Shown here: in pieces, positions 1 to 9,495 of the stretch
Position numbering within the stretch: the stretch's first letter is position 1
Layout: every line of letters starts with the position of its first letter
From: Microcyclospora pomicola
Taxonomy: Eukaryota; Ascomycota; Dothideomycetes; Capnodiales
NCBI GenBank assembly: GCA_002786065.1
Contig: NHNY01000018.1
Span: 496,001-560,000, forward strand
Reading direction: 5' to 3'
DNA length: 64,000 bases
Notes under the pieces: generated by a model
Database searches by the model: none
Seen by the model: the letters and a program-made list of their open reading frames with translations, nothing else
Told to the model about the DNA's origin: nothing
Made by a program: the position numbers and the translations under genes

Positions 1-7
1 CGAGCGT

Positions 8-938
8 CTACATGAATTTGGATGCCAGGCTCATCAGTCCACCTCCGCTGGAAGAGCCTCCCATCTCCGACTTCATGAACATCTTGAGAGCCATCTGCGC
101 TGCGCTTGAAACAGCGTCTTGCTTGTTGGCGCCTTGGCTGGTGTTTCCTTGAGCGCTCTGCTGGTCTAGAGCTTATGTTAGCACGTCTCAAGCACACGTA
201 TTGCAATTTGCGCTTACCAAAAAGCTTGGCGGCCTGCGACATGGCCATGCCTACGAAAGCATTCTGGCCACCACTCCCGCTCTGCTGGCCGCCACTCGAC
301 TGGCCTCCGTTGAACATCTTCAGCGCCTGCATCGCAGCTGCGGAGCCCATGCTGCCTGAACTTGCTGATTGACCCCCAGATGATCCACCGCCCCCATAGA
401 ACTGCTGATGCTGACGAACGGCGTCATCCTCGTCGAGATCCTCATTCTGGAGTTGCTGGTGCCTGCCCGAAAGCTGTCCAATGACGTTGCTGAACATGCT
501 GCTGTCACCACTATCGCCTGCATGTTGAGCTGCGTGTTCTGCAGCTCCGGAGAGGTCGTTGGACCCGCCGTAGCTTCCGCCGCCGTATGAGGTGCCGCTG
601 GACTGTCCATGACCCTCACCTTGACGACGACCCTCGGAGTAGGAGCCTTCCTGACGTCCGTGATCAGACTGGTGGCCGTACCCACCTTGTCCACCTTGTC
701 CACCCCCGTAAGAGTCGTTGTTGCCTCCTCCGTAACCACCCTCTTGACGTCCACCACCGTACTGGTCGTTTCCACCACCATAGCCACCTTCTTGACGTCC
801 TCCACCATAGGAGTCATTGCCGCCGCCATAGCCGCCCTGGCGGTTATCATCGCCATAACCTCCCGGCTGTTGACGACCACCCTGGCGGCCGTAATCACCC
901 CCACCCTGGTTGTAGTTGTCGTCACCGCCGTAAGACAT
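8..938 (-). CDS. Glycine-rich beta-flanking protein
   Basis: This two-exon gene encodes 292 aa, with exons at 938-218 and 165-8 and a 52-bp GT-AG intron at 166-217. The N-terminal third is low-complexity Gly/Tyr/Gln/Arg sequence with repeats of the type YGGGRQEGGYGGGND. The C-terminal part is an Ala/Gln/Met-rich region with amphipathic segments such as AAEHAAQHAGDSGDSSMFS, QALKMFNGG and SQAAKLFDQQ. It matches the fungal proteins usually called beta-flanking protein, which have no established function. The splice joins AAKLF to DQQSAQGN and leads to a natural end SLASKFM. Start codon, intron and stop are all visible, so the gene is complete although it reaches the window edge. The repeats suggest a flexible or phase-separating tail, which is inference. 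Confidence 0.8.
708..855 (-). repeat. Imperfect tandem repeats coding a Gly/Tyr/Gln-rich tract
   Basis: Units of about 48 nt repeat inside the beta-flanking gene and encode successive copies of a YGGGRQEGGYGGGN-type unit. The copies differ mostly at third codon positions, so the repeat is held at protein level rather than being recently duplicated DNA. Confidence 0.6.
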
Positions 939-2324
939 TGTGATTGATTCGAAGCTACGCAAGTTCTTCGGTTAGTATGGGAAGGTCAGGGTAATGACTG
1001 ATACAGAAGGTGATATGGGGCACTCTCGTCTAATCAGAGGATTGGGAACTCACTTTAAATGCTGATGTTGGTATTTTGATCTGGGGTGCTGGATGCAAGT
1101 GAAGAAGATCGAAGAAGGAATGGAGGGGCGAGGTTGCAATGGCAGTACAGTACGCGTAGTCATGAGGGGTCATGGTTCCAGTCTTGAATGTGGGGCAGAA
1201 GTGACGTTGAAGCTGCAGCTGTAATACTGATCCAACATGAAAACGCACGTGGAACTACATGTGGGCCATTGGCACATCACCGTGGTCGCAACCTTATAGT
1301 TTCCCCTGTCTTGGTATTCAAGGGGACATTAATCACATGTGTGCTGAATGCAATGTATCAAGTAATCTGATTGGAAAGGCAATGGAAGTCTTCCATGTCT
1401 CGTTCCCAGGAAGCGTTGATGCCTCAGGTCAGAACACACTACGTGGTCTAGAACCATGACAGTGGCAATAGTTTCAGAGTAGCATGGAACAACCGCGACT
1501 ATAAGCTGCTCTAGTCAATACCTACCTAGATATAAGCAAACTGCTGATCACGAAGGACGAGACGCATCAAAGACAGCATTTCCGCATCAAACTAAGACTC
1601 CAGTGCCGTAGGGAATGAGCAAGAAGCCCGAGCTGTTTGAGTAGAGATCTAGAGTAGGTACTTTTTGTCTTCGGAGAAGCATATAACAATTTCACACCAG
1701 TCGACACATATACACTGCACATGTTTCGAGGGCCAACTAGGTATCTTGTGAGGCTCCCGCTACCTTCCCCAAGACCAGCGTCCAGCGACCAGGCCATGTA
1801 TTCTCAAAATTATTTCCTTCGTGTGGTGAAGGTACGGGAGCCTCTCCAATGGCCGGGTCGATCAATCCCGGTCGTAACCTTAAGGGCTTCTAGGATCTGC
1901 ATTATTGGGGTCTACTCACGTATACATTGATCTTGCTAGACTCATACACTCGACAACGTGGCGGGATGAGCTGCCGGAACGTATGACCCCTATTGTCTCT
2001 TCCGTATATCTGAACATGCAACAACAGATGGCCAGCCAAAGCTTTCTCCGGTATCTGATCTACGACCTGGTGCACGTCGAACATGTGACAGACACGCGAC
2101 CAAGCTTGAAGTTGAACTGCCGTTAGCGCTGTTCCTTCCCCGTCCAATCGGACTCTCATTATCGGAGCTGGCCTCGACCTCCCCAACAACTCACCCGATT
2201 TCCTGCTGACCCAAGCACCGCCGCTTGACCCGCGCGATACCCTGGGAACTCGTTGCATTTTTCTTTGTCTTTGGTTAAGAACGCCCTGGGATAATGCGCG
2301 GTACTTAAAACCTCTCATCGACCG
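939..2324. other. Intergenic, divergent promoter region
   Basis: This 1.4-kb gap separates the divergent beta-flanking and PTC7-like genes. It holds only short unsupported frames on both strands. The longest, on the minus strand at 1902-2318, has no recognisable domain and abuts the PTC7-like start. It probably carries the two promoters and 5' leaders. Confidence 0.5.
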
Positions 2325-3623
2325 ATGCTCCCCCAGAAAGTGTCCCTCGCTGTTGGTTCGACATTATGGACTGGCGTACGCCTTAAACCTGGACTTCCGT
2401 CTCATTCTCTCCTTACTCCACATTCTTTCTTGAACGATGCGCTCTGCAGGACCAGCAGAAATGGACCGAGCGTGACGGCTTCAGCACGATCATCCTCCAC
2501 CGTCGCCTGGTTTGCAAGTCTGCCGGCCGTTTTCACCACTCGTGCTCGCCCATACTCGGGTGGTCGATCTCGCGATCCAGACGTCGGCCTCACAACGCCT
2601 GTGCCCGACAATGCTAGTCCCAGTCAATCGCCGTCACCCTTCTACTTTGAAGCAGGATACGCTGGCTGGGCGAAACGACCTTCGCGACCGTTTCCGCCCC
2701 CGTTTTTCAGTCCTCCAAGTGGCAGCTTTTCGGATCCCTTGAGCACGACTGATAAGAGCCAGGATCGACGTGCGATGGTAGATGGGGAGCTGATTCGGGG
2801 ACATACCATCGGTGATGATGCCGTGCTTGTCAGCGAACACTTGATCGGCACCAACGATGGCGTGGGTGCTTGGGCACAAAGAGAAAGAGGTCATGCACCA
2901 TTATGGAGCAGGCTCATACTGCACTACTTAGCTATCGCAGCCGAGAACGACGCTTACGGTGGTGAGGCTAGAAAGCCCGAGCCGATCAAATATCTAGAGG
3001 AAGCATATACGCGGACGAAGGAAGCACTCAGTGCACCGAATGAGTGGTTAGGGACGACGACCGCTTCCGCCGCACTGCTGCATTTTGTCGACCACAACGG
3101 TGCGCAACATCCCATGCTATATATCACTCAGCTAGGCGACAGCAAGGTGATGGTCGTGCGACCTCGAGATAAGAGCATACTCTTCGAGACGGAGGAGCAA
3201 TGGCATTACTTTGATTGTCCTCGGCAGCTCGGCACCAATTCCCCCGACACGCCCGAAGGAAATGCCGCACTGTCTACTGTCGAGCTGGAAGAGGACGACA
3301 TCGTTCTCGCCATGTCCGATGGAGTGACCGACAACTTGTGGGAAGACGAGATATCGGACGCAACTGTCAAGGCGCTAGAGAACTGGCAGAAAAAGGTCAG
3401 CACGGGCGAGATTGGTTCGGACGAGGCGGAAGCAGCATCGTATGCGGAGGGCATGAAGTATGTCGCGAACGAACTGGTATTGTTGGCGAGAAGAATCGCT
3501 GAAGATCCTTTCGCTTCCAGCCCGTTCATGGAAAGAGCTGTGGAGGAAGGTCTGGCGATTGAGGGCGGTAAACTTGACGACATATCCGTCGTTGCCGCAG
3601 TCTGTAAGAGGCGCAAAGGGTGA
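2325..3623 (+). CDS. PTC7: PTC7-type PP2C protein phosphatase, mitochondrial
   Basis: A single-exon gene encodes 432 aa of the PPM/PP2C metal-dependent Ser/Thr phosphatase family, PTC7 branch. In yeast Ptc7 acts in mitochondria and dephosphorylates coenzyme Q biosynthesis proteins such as Coq7. Visible PP2C motifs include the metal-binding NDGVGAW, TTASAALLHF, the LGDS block, MSDGVTDNLW and the terminal KLDDISVVAAV. The first 150 residues are Ser/Arg/Pro-rich and lack acidic runs, as expected for a mitochondrial presequence followed by a linker. The start is the first in-frame ATG of the frame, and the phosphatase domain begins near residue 150. The first motif reads IGDDAVLVSEHLIGTNDGVGAW instead of the usual ADGVGGW, a mild divergence. 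Confidence 0.88.
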   Translation: MLPQKVSLAVGSTLWTGVRLKPGLPSHSLLTPHSFLNDALCRTSRNGPSVTASARSSSTVAWFASLPAVFTTRARPYSGGRSRDPDVGLTTPVPDNASPSQSPSPFYFEAGYAGWAKRPSRPFPPPFFSPPSGSFSDPLSTTDKSQDRRAMVDGELIRGHTIGDDAVLVSEHLIGTNDGVGAWAQRERGHAPLWSRLILHYLAIAAENDAYGGEARKPEPIKYLEEAYTRTKEALSAPNEWLGTTTASAALLHFVDHNGAQHPMLYITQLGDSKVMVVRPRDKSILFETEEQWHYFDCPRQLGTNSPDTPEGNAALSTVELEEDDIVLAMSDGVTDNLWEDEISDATVKALENWQKKVSTGEIGSDEAEAASYAEGMKYVANELVLLARRIAEDPFASSPFMERAVEEGLAIEGGKLDDISVVAAVCKRRKG

Positions 3624-4357
3624 ACAGTTATGTGGTCTCCAAGACAAAAGGAGAGAAAGCTTCCTGAAGAGCATGAAGAGCATGCCTGATCGCTGCTCCC
3701 TCCGCGCCGACGAATTCCACCTCAAGTGGTCGGATTCCGGATCGAAATCCCTACTACAGGGTAAACCATGGCCGATCATTACGAGGCTGCTCCGGTGCCA
3801 GCACGAGATGTCCTGCTTCAACCAATACAGCAGGACGCGAGTATATCAGTCTCAAATGACCCAACCCTGCTCAAGCTTTGCGCCTCCATGGAGCACTAGC
3901 GTACCGCAGATACTTGCCAGGGAGTTGTGGCAATCGCAAGCTCAAGGCACCTCAGCAAGTGAGTTGGTAGGGCTATTTCGTCCGAGCTCGACGCGATCTT
4001 CATGCACATGCCACTGCGAACATGAATCTGGCTTCACCAAGATGAGGGGATCGTTGCCCTGCAGGAACGACAAGATCGCCGAGGGTCTATCTATAAGATT
4101 GGTGAGGCGGAGGGGATCAAATCTAGAGGCTTTACAGGAATAGCAGAGACGAAGTCGTCGAAACGTCAGACATGATGTTAGACTGTGGGTGAACAATGCT
4201 GCCACGGTTGTAGAGGATCGGTACTCAGCAGGGACAATCGTACAATTATGCTGTGATCTGTCGCACGATGATGGCGGGAGTGGGGGAGGTCTGTCCAATG
4301 CTTTTCATACCGAACTACATCGTCAACATCGTACACCTCATATTCGCATCTCCTCCA
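3624..4357. other. Intergenic, convergent 3' region
   Basis: The PTC7-like gene and the phospholipase D-like gene converge on this 734-bp stretch. Frames here run on from or mirror the neighbouring coding regions and show no domain. No terminator-like hairpin was recognised. Confidence 0.5.
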
Positions 4358-6302
4358 CTACTTCCCCTCCGCCTTCTTGACCGCGCCCACGATCCCCGTC
4401 GCCCACGCAAACCTGCCCGCGCTCGTGCCATAGCTGCCCTTGGCCAAGTTCCCCTCGGCATCATACCAGCAGCCGTCCTCGCGCGCCCGGCCAAAGCGCG
4501 CCGTGTTCTGGTTGCGCTCGATCGCCTCGCGCCACGCGGCACACACGACCGGCGAGTCGATCATGACGTTGACCTCCTGGCTGTGGTACCAGCTCTGGGT
4601 GTCCTGGTTGCCGGAGCCCTGGACGGCGACGGCGTCGTCGACGATCATGAGCTTGATGTGGCAGCTGCGCTGCTTGAACTTGTTGCTGATCGGGTGGTCC
4701 TGGTCGGCCGCGACATAGAAGTGGACGCGCAGGCGGGCCTTCTCGGCGGCGTCGAGCTGGCCGTACAGCGCGTGCGCGGCCATCTCGTTGGTGCCGTTTT
4801 GGCCCGGCAGCATCTCGCCCGTGTCGTTGTAGCCGAGGCAGACGTAGTAGGTCACCTCGATGCCGCGCTTGCAGGCGGCGATCAGCGCGGGTTGCAGGTC
4901 TTTGGCGTTGAGGTCGGGAGTTTGGATGAAGACTGATCGCTGGGCGTTGCGGATGAGAGAGAGGAAGGCTTCGTTCTGGGGGACGAAGGCGGACTCGTTA
5001 TTCATGCTGCCGTAGGGTTTGCGCGATGCCATGGCGATTGGCACCGCGGGCGTCGGCGGCACTGGGATGAAAGGGAAGAAGTGGAGGTTGGGCTCTCGTG
5101 CAGGAGCTGTGGCTTGTACGGACAGGCCAGTGGGCTTGTTGAGGTGGCGAGCGACTGCATCAGCATGGCTTTCCTGCGCCGCGGGTCTGAGGACAGATCG
5201 AAGTCGCTGCACTTCCTCCGCGATGCTACCGTCGTAGTGTGGTTCGCCTGGCATATGCTCGGGCAGATTTGCTGTCGTCGGTTCTTCGGGCTTTCGGAAC
5301 GCGCCGTTCTGATCGAAGAGTCCTGTGAATGACTGCTCTTGGTACGTTGGCGGGGGCTTTTGTGCAGCAGGACTGTCACGGCAGGGCAAGAAAGGGTCAA
5401 GTTTGTTGTGCCATGAGATCAGAAAGGTGTCCCAAAGACTGTCGACTATTGGACCCTCCAAGTGGGACATCATCTCAAGATTATCGTTGTCTTGAATGTT
5501 GTTGCTGGACACTGTTGCGATCTCACGGTCAACAACCATGAACTTGCAATGGAAAGTGCCGAGCATTGGTCGATGGAAGTTGACAATCGCCAGGTCGATG
5601 TTGGGCATCTGTTCCGGCGCAGGCAGTCCCACGCCAGCGGCTTGCCAACCTTTTGATGTTACGTTCTGGTGATTGTCTAAGAGCTATGTTAAGATTCTGT
5701 TAGCTGTCATGCTCCATCTCTATAGCAGAGGCTGAAGGTTATACCTGTTTGACAGATCCACGATCGAACATAAGTTTGAACACGATTCTCTCGCCTCGCT
5801 CCCCAGCTCTCCTGGAAAGCTCAATCAAAGCATCGTTGATGAAGTGGCTTGCACCGGACGACTTCCAGAAGTTCGTCGCCAGGAGTACTTCTTTCCTCGC
5901 TCGGACAATCACATTTGACATGTGCCTCAGCTGATCGTTCAGAGGCGCAATGATGGTCATGGGCACGAAGCCGGTAGATCCTATCAGAGATGGCGACACA
6001 CAATTGGCCAGGACATCTTTCTCCAGCGTCTGGAGGAGATCATGATAGGCATGGAGGAACAGCTCGCTGGGGTTACTGTCGCCGAAGTTTCCGCATCGTC
6101 TCGCCCACTGCAGGTCGTCGGCAGTGTTGTCACGACGTTCTGGAGCTTTGGTAGTCGGGATGGTGAGGTGATGGGATCCAAACAGCTCTTGGGCGAGTTC
6201 ACCGGGAGCCTTGTCGGGATGTTCGAGGTAGCTGTTGCTTACAGACTGATGACGAGCGCAACATAGCTGCTCTATCCGCGCTGCCACGTTCTCTAGCATC
6301 AT
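4358..6302 (-). CDS. Phospholipase D-like protein with two HKD motifs
   Basis: Two exons (6302-5745 and 5683-4358) with a 61-bp intron (5684-5744, GTATAA...ACATAG) give 627 aa. Both halves of a PLD active site are present. The first HKD motif reads HCKFMVVD followed by SSNN, and the second reads HIKLMIVD followed by GSGNQDTQS. This is the fungal PLD-like / cardiolipin synthase-like family in which two HxKxxxxD motifs form one phosphodiesterase site, likely acting on a phospholipid. No clear membrane segment is seen. A second possible acceptor 7 nt further in (TCTTAG) leads to an early stop, so CATAG is used. An in-frame stop lies directly before the ATG pair, fixing the start unless there is an unseen 5' exon. 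GC content rises sharply in the last 700 bp of coding sequence. Confidence 0.85.
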
Positions 6303-7219
6303 CTAATCGGATGTGATCTTCGTCTATGATGATTTAGGCTTTATCTGCCAAGATGCCAAGCGATGCCAAGATGCAAGTGCTAGGAAATCTCCGTTCGGAA
6401 GCAGGATAAGGATATATGGACCGGTCAGCAAGTCGCAACAAGATCTGTGTAAAGAGCAGCGACGCAAGAAAGTTATAACGGACGATATGTGGTCGTGACG
6501 GTGGCATGGCGTCAAGCAATGGTTCAGTTCTCTACCAAGGCTGACGACAGCTGTGACGTCGGTCGTTCGATTCTTGCTTGCGAGCGATTTCGGGTCAAAC
6601 TCGATGCGCAATCACGTGAGCTTGCTCGGGGGGCCTAGATCAGTCAAGATAAGCCATCACAGTACTGTAAAACCTTATTCGGATGTCTCGCGAATGTACT
6701 GAATTACCTGGACTCCAGCTGGTCTGGCCTGATCACCAAAGAGCTGGGTGCATGTGGCTAGCGAGCGACTTTTGTCTTCTTAGTATATTCTTCTTGCTGA
6801 CTGCTCACGGTTCAGTCATTGTGCCAGTATGCGCCAGTGGAGATCATGAGTTTTTAAGGTGTAAGCATGATTGTCCGAAGGCAATCATCAAGGCCAGCAG
6901 CTCAATGGCCAATGTTGAACTGCTCGACATGCCTCTGCTATTGTTTATCACCTCGACTTACCGTGGTAACCTCCCTGCAAAGACACGGCTGGGACAGCAG
7001 TGTGATATTCGGGATACAAGGCGTGGGAGAGCTTCCACCGACGGTCTGTATTCCCGACTCCCCTCATGACCACATGTACGACGAACCTATACAAGACAAG
7101 TTCCGATTCGATTACAGTAAAAGACATTCTCGATCTTCATGCAACCTAAATATACACTACTGTAGCCCTGCTGTCCCGAGGTATGCCTCAGCTCATGATT
7201 CTGAGCTATCTGCGCCACC
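6303..7219. other. Intergenic, divergent promoter region
   Basis: This 917-bp gap lies between the divergent PLD-like and GT90-like genes. A 128-codon ATG-initiated frame at 6683-7069 (+) has no recognisable motif and is not called a gene. Nothing else was seen. Confidence 0.5.
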
Positions 7220-9220
7220 ATGACCAGGGTGGGCGCGGCACAGCTCAACATCCCTGGCGTCGACTCTACATATGTATGTAGCTTGACTGGATGCTTTTCG
7301 CGGTCAGGAGTCCTGGAGGCTCTCTCGAAATCATGGTGGGCGAGTCTTTGGCCCGGAAGACAGCCCAAGATGTTATCAACCACCAAGTTGCGGCCAACGA
7401 ATCGTAGCACGCAGCTCGTGCTGATCGCAGCTGCATGGACGGCCATTGTCTGGGTTTTGCTGAGTCCGGTGAATGGCACCTCAGTCCTCAGCTCCATGGT
7501 GGCATTTGGCTCGATACCAAACGGCAAATCTACCACTCTGGATATTCACCGCCATCCAATCGGGGATTTGATCGCAGACGCAGCGCGGAATCACACTGCG
7601 CTCTTAGCGAAAGAAACGACTTCACTGCAAGATGCGGCAGAGGTATATCGACAGCGACGTGGCCGGCCACCACCACCCATGTTCGACGTTTGGTATGAGT
7701 ATGCCTCAAATCGCTCCGCTATTATCATAGAGGACTTCTTCGACCAGATATATACCGATCTCAATCCATTTTGGGGTATGCGACCAAGTGCGATCCGAGC
7801 ACGTCTCACCAATTCTTCCTACGTTATCAGCGTACGCGATGGCAATACTACAGCCAAAGGTACAGAAGTCGGCAAGCCTCGGTTGAATGTCTGGATTGAA
7901 ATGGTTGCCTTGCTTGAGCAATATCTGCCTGATATGGATATACCTGTCAACTTGAAGGATGAGAGCAGGATCGTTGTCCCTGCGGAAGACATAGACATAT
8001 ACATGGCAGTTGCCGAGCAAAACAAGGATGATGTGTCGGAGACGGAGCTGAAGAATACTTTCTCGTCTTACCCTGCGCTTCAAGATGCGGAGTTTGACCC
8101 GGAGTACGTCACAGACGGCCCATATTGGCCCCTCGTGCTTGCGGGCTGTCCTAGAGATAGCATCGCTAGAACGACCAAGGTCCAGACAGATTCTAGTGGT
8201 CGGCCACTCATCCCCAACAATATTCCGATTGATTCAGAACAGGGTTATGTCGGAAACCTCACCAAGTCGAGATCTGTGTGTGATAATCCCCACCTGCAGT
8301 ATATGCATGGCGCACTTGTGGAGCCGATGTTTACCTCGTCGAGCAAGAAGTTGTTCCCCATGTTTGGAGGCAGCAAATTGTCCGTCAATAACGAGATACT
8401 CATCCCGCCAGCCATGTACTTCAGCTCCGACCCTCTGTATTCCGGCGGCAAGTCTCACGGCGGGTCCTGGGAGGACAAAAAGAATAGCTTGATCTGGCGT
8501 GGATCAGCTTCAGGTGGCAAGAATACTGAAGACAACTGGACGCGATTCCACCGCCATCGCTTCGTTGCCAGCATCAACGCTACCGAGGTGCACATGGCCG
8601 AGACGACGAACAAGCAACCTCTCAATTTCGCACTGCCGGCACCTAGAGCCTACGACATACCCGCGCAGGTCGAGGGCCACATGGGCGAATGGGTCGCAAG
8701 CTGGTCCAACGCCTCGTTCGTGCAACTGCTCTGCTGGCCGTGGTCCCCCGGCCTCATCCCGCAATGCAACTACACCGACCCGTACTTCATCGTCGACAAG
8801 ACCGTCCCCATGGACCAGCAGTACTCATACAAATACCTCCCGGACATCGACGGCAACTCCTACTCCGGCCGCTACCGCGGCTTCCTCGCCTCCACCTCGC
8901 TCCCCCTGAAAGCGACCATCTACCAAGAATGGCACGACGCGCGCCTGATCCCCTGGTACCACTTCGTGCCCATGGACAACACGTACATCGACATCTACGG
9001 CATCATGCAGTACTTCGTCGGCTACCAGGGGAGCGGAACGACGAGTGCGTTCCCCGGGCACGACGGCCAGGCGCGGCAGATCGCGTTGCAGGGCAAAGAG
9101 TGGGCGGAGAAGGTGCTGCGGAATGATGACATGTTGATCTACATGTTCCGCTTGTTCCTGGAGTACGCGCGGGTGTGCGATGACGATCGAGCTGTGATGG
9201 GCTGGACGATGGAATCCTGA
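7220..9220 (+). CDS. GT90 / CAP10-like glycosyltransferase, type II membrane protein
   Basis: A single exon encodes up to 666 aa. After a short N-terminal tail comes one hydrophobic segment (around residues 65-85, LVLIAAAWTAIVWVLL) typical of a Golgi signal anchor. A long lumenal region follows with many N-glycosylation sequons. The C-terminal half contains the CAP10-like core with NSLIWRGSASGGKN, a YDIPAQVEGHMGEW stretch, the conserved YKYLPDIDGNSYSGRYRGF block and KATIYQEWHDARLIPWYHFVPM. This family includes fungal beta-1,2-xylosyltransferase Cap10/Cxt1 and protein O-glucosyltransferases, so a sugar transfer in the secretory pathway is likely but the acceptor is unknown. The start at 7220 has a good CCACCATG context. 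An internal ATG at residue 51 (7370) would give a shorter cytosolic tail and is also plausible. Confidence 0.85.
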   Translation: MTRVGAAQLNIPGVDSTYVCSLTGCFSRSGVLEALSKSWWASLWPGRQPKMLSTTKLRPTNRSTQLVLIAAAWTAIVWVLLSPVNGTSVLSSMVAFGSIPNGKSTTLDIHRHPIGDLIADAARNHTALLAKETTSLQDAAEVYRQRRGRPPPPMFDVWYEYASNRSAIIIEDFFDQIYTDLNPFWGMRPSAIRARLTNSSYVISVRDGNTTAKGTEVGKPRLNVWIEMVALLEQYLPDMDIPVNLKDESRIVVPAEDIDIYMAVAEQNKDDVSETELKNTFSSYPALQDAEFDPEYVTDGPYWPLVLAGCPRDSIARTTKVQTDSSGRPLIPNNIPIDSEQGYVGNLTKSRSVCDNPHLQYMHGALVEPMFTSSSKKLFPMFGGSKLSVNNEILIPPAMYFSSDPLYSGGKSHGGSWEDKKNSLIWRGSASGGKNTEDNWTRFHRHRFVASINATEVHMAETTNKQPLNFALPAPRAYDIPAQVEGHMGEWVASWSNASFVQLLCWPWSPGLIPQCNYTDPYFIVDKTVPMDQQYSYKYLPDIDGNSYSGRYRGFLASTSLPLKATIYQEWHDARLIPWYHFVPMDNTYIDIYGIMQYFVGYQGSGTTSAFPGHDGQARQIALQGKEWAEKVLRNDDMLIYMFRLFLEYARVCDDDRAVMGWTMES

Positions 9221-9495
9221 CCTTGAATATTGTAAAGTGCAGAGATGATGTAAATGATAGACTTTGGCGCCACCACCATATCTTCGTCTGATGGCCCATG
9301 TGGACTCTCGATGCGTTTCGTCAAAACAGCAGCAGCAGTAGCTTTACACGTCTCCCGATCTCGCTACAGCCGCAATGACTCGAAAGCGCATGACCACGAG
9401 AGCGATACGTGGGTATACAGTATACACATGAATTCGTCGCTAGTAGTACAAGGGAGTAATCTACGATTCGTCCTAGAGCCTTGCAAGCCTCGCAC

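Noticed and set aside
1902-2318. 138-codon ATG-initiated minus-strand frame abutting PTC7
   Set aside because: It has no domain, and its start lies 7 bp from the PTC7-like ATG, leaving no room for a promoter on either side.
3460-4143. 227-codon plus-strand frame overlapping the PTC7 end
   Set aside because: It overlaps the conserved PP2C C-terminal motif in another frame and shows no domain.
4253-4936. 227-codon plus-strand open frame antisense to the PLD-like gene
   Set aside because: It mirrors GC-rich coding sequence, its translation is a low-complexity Ala/Val/Arg string, and the opposite strand carries a clear HKD motif protein.
6683-7069. 128-codon ATG frame in the PLD/GT90 gap
   Set aside because: There are no motifs and the composition is unlike neighbouring proteins. 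It could be a leader frame but is not supported as a gene.
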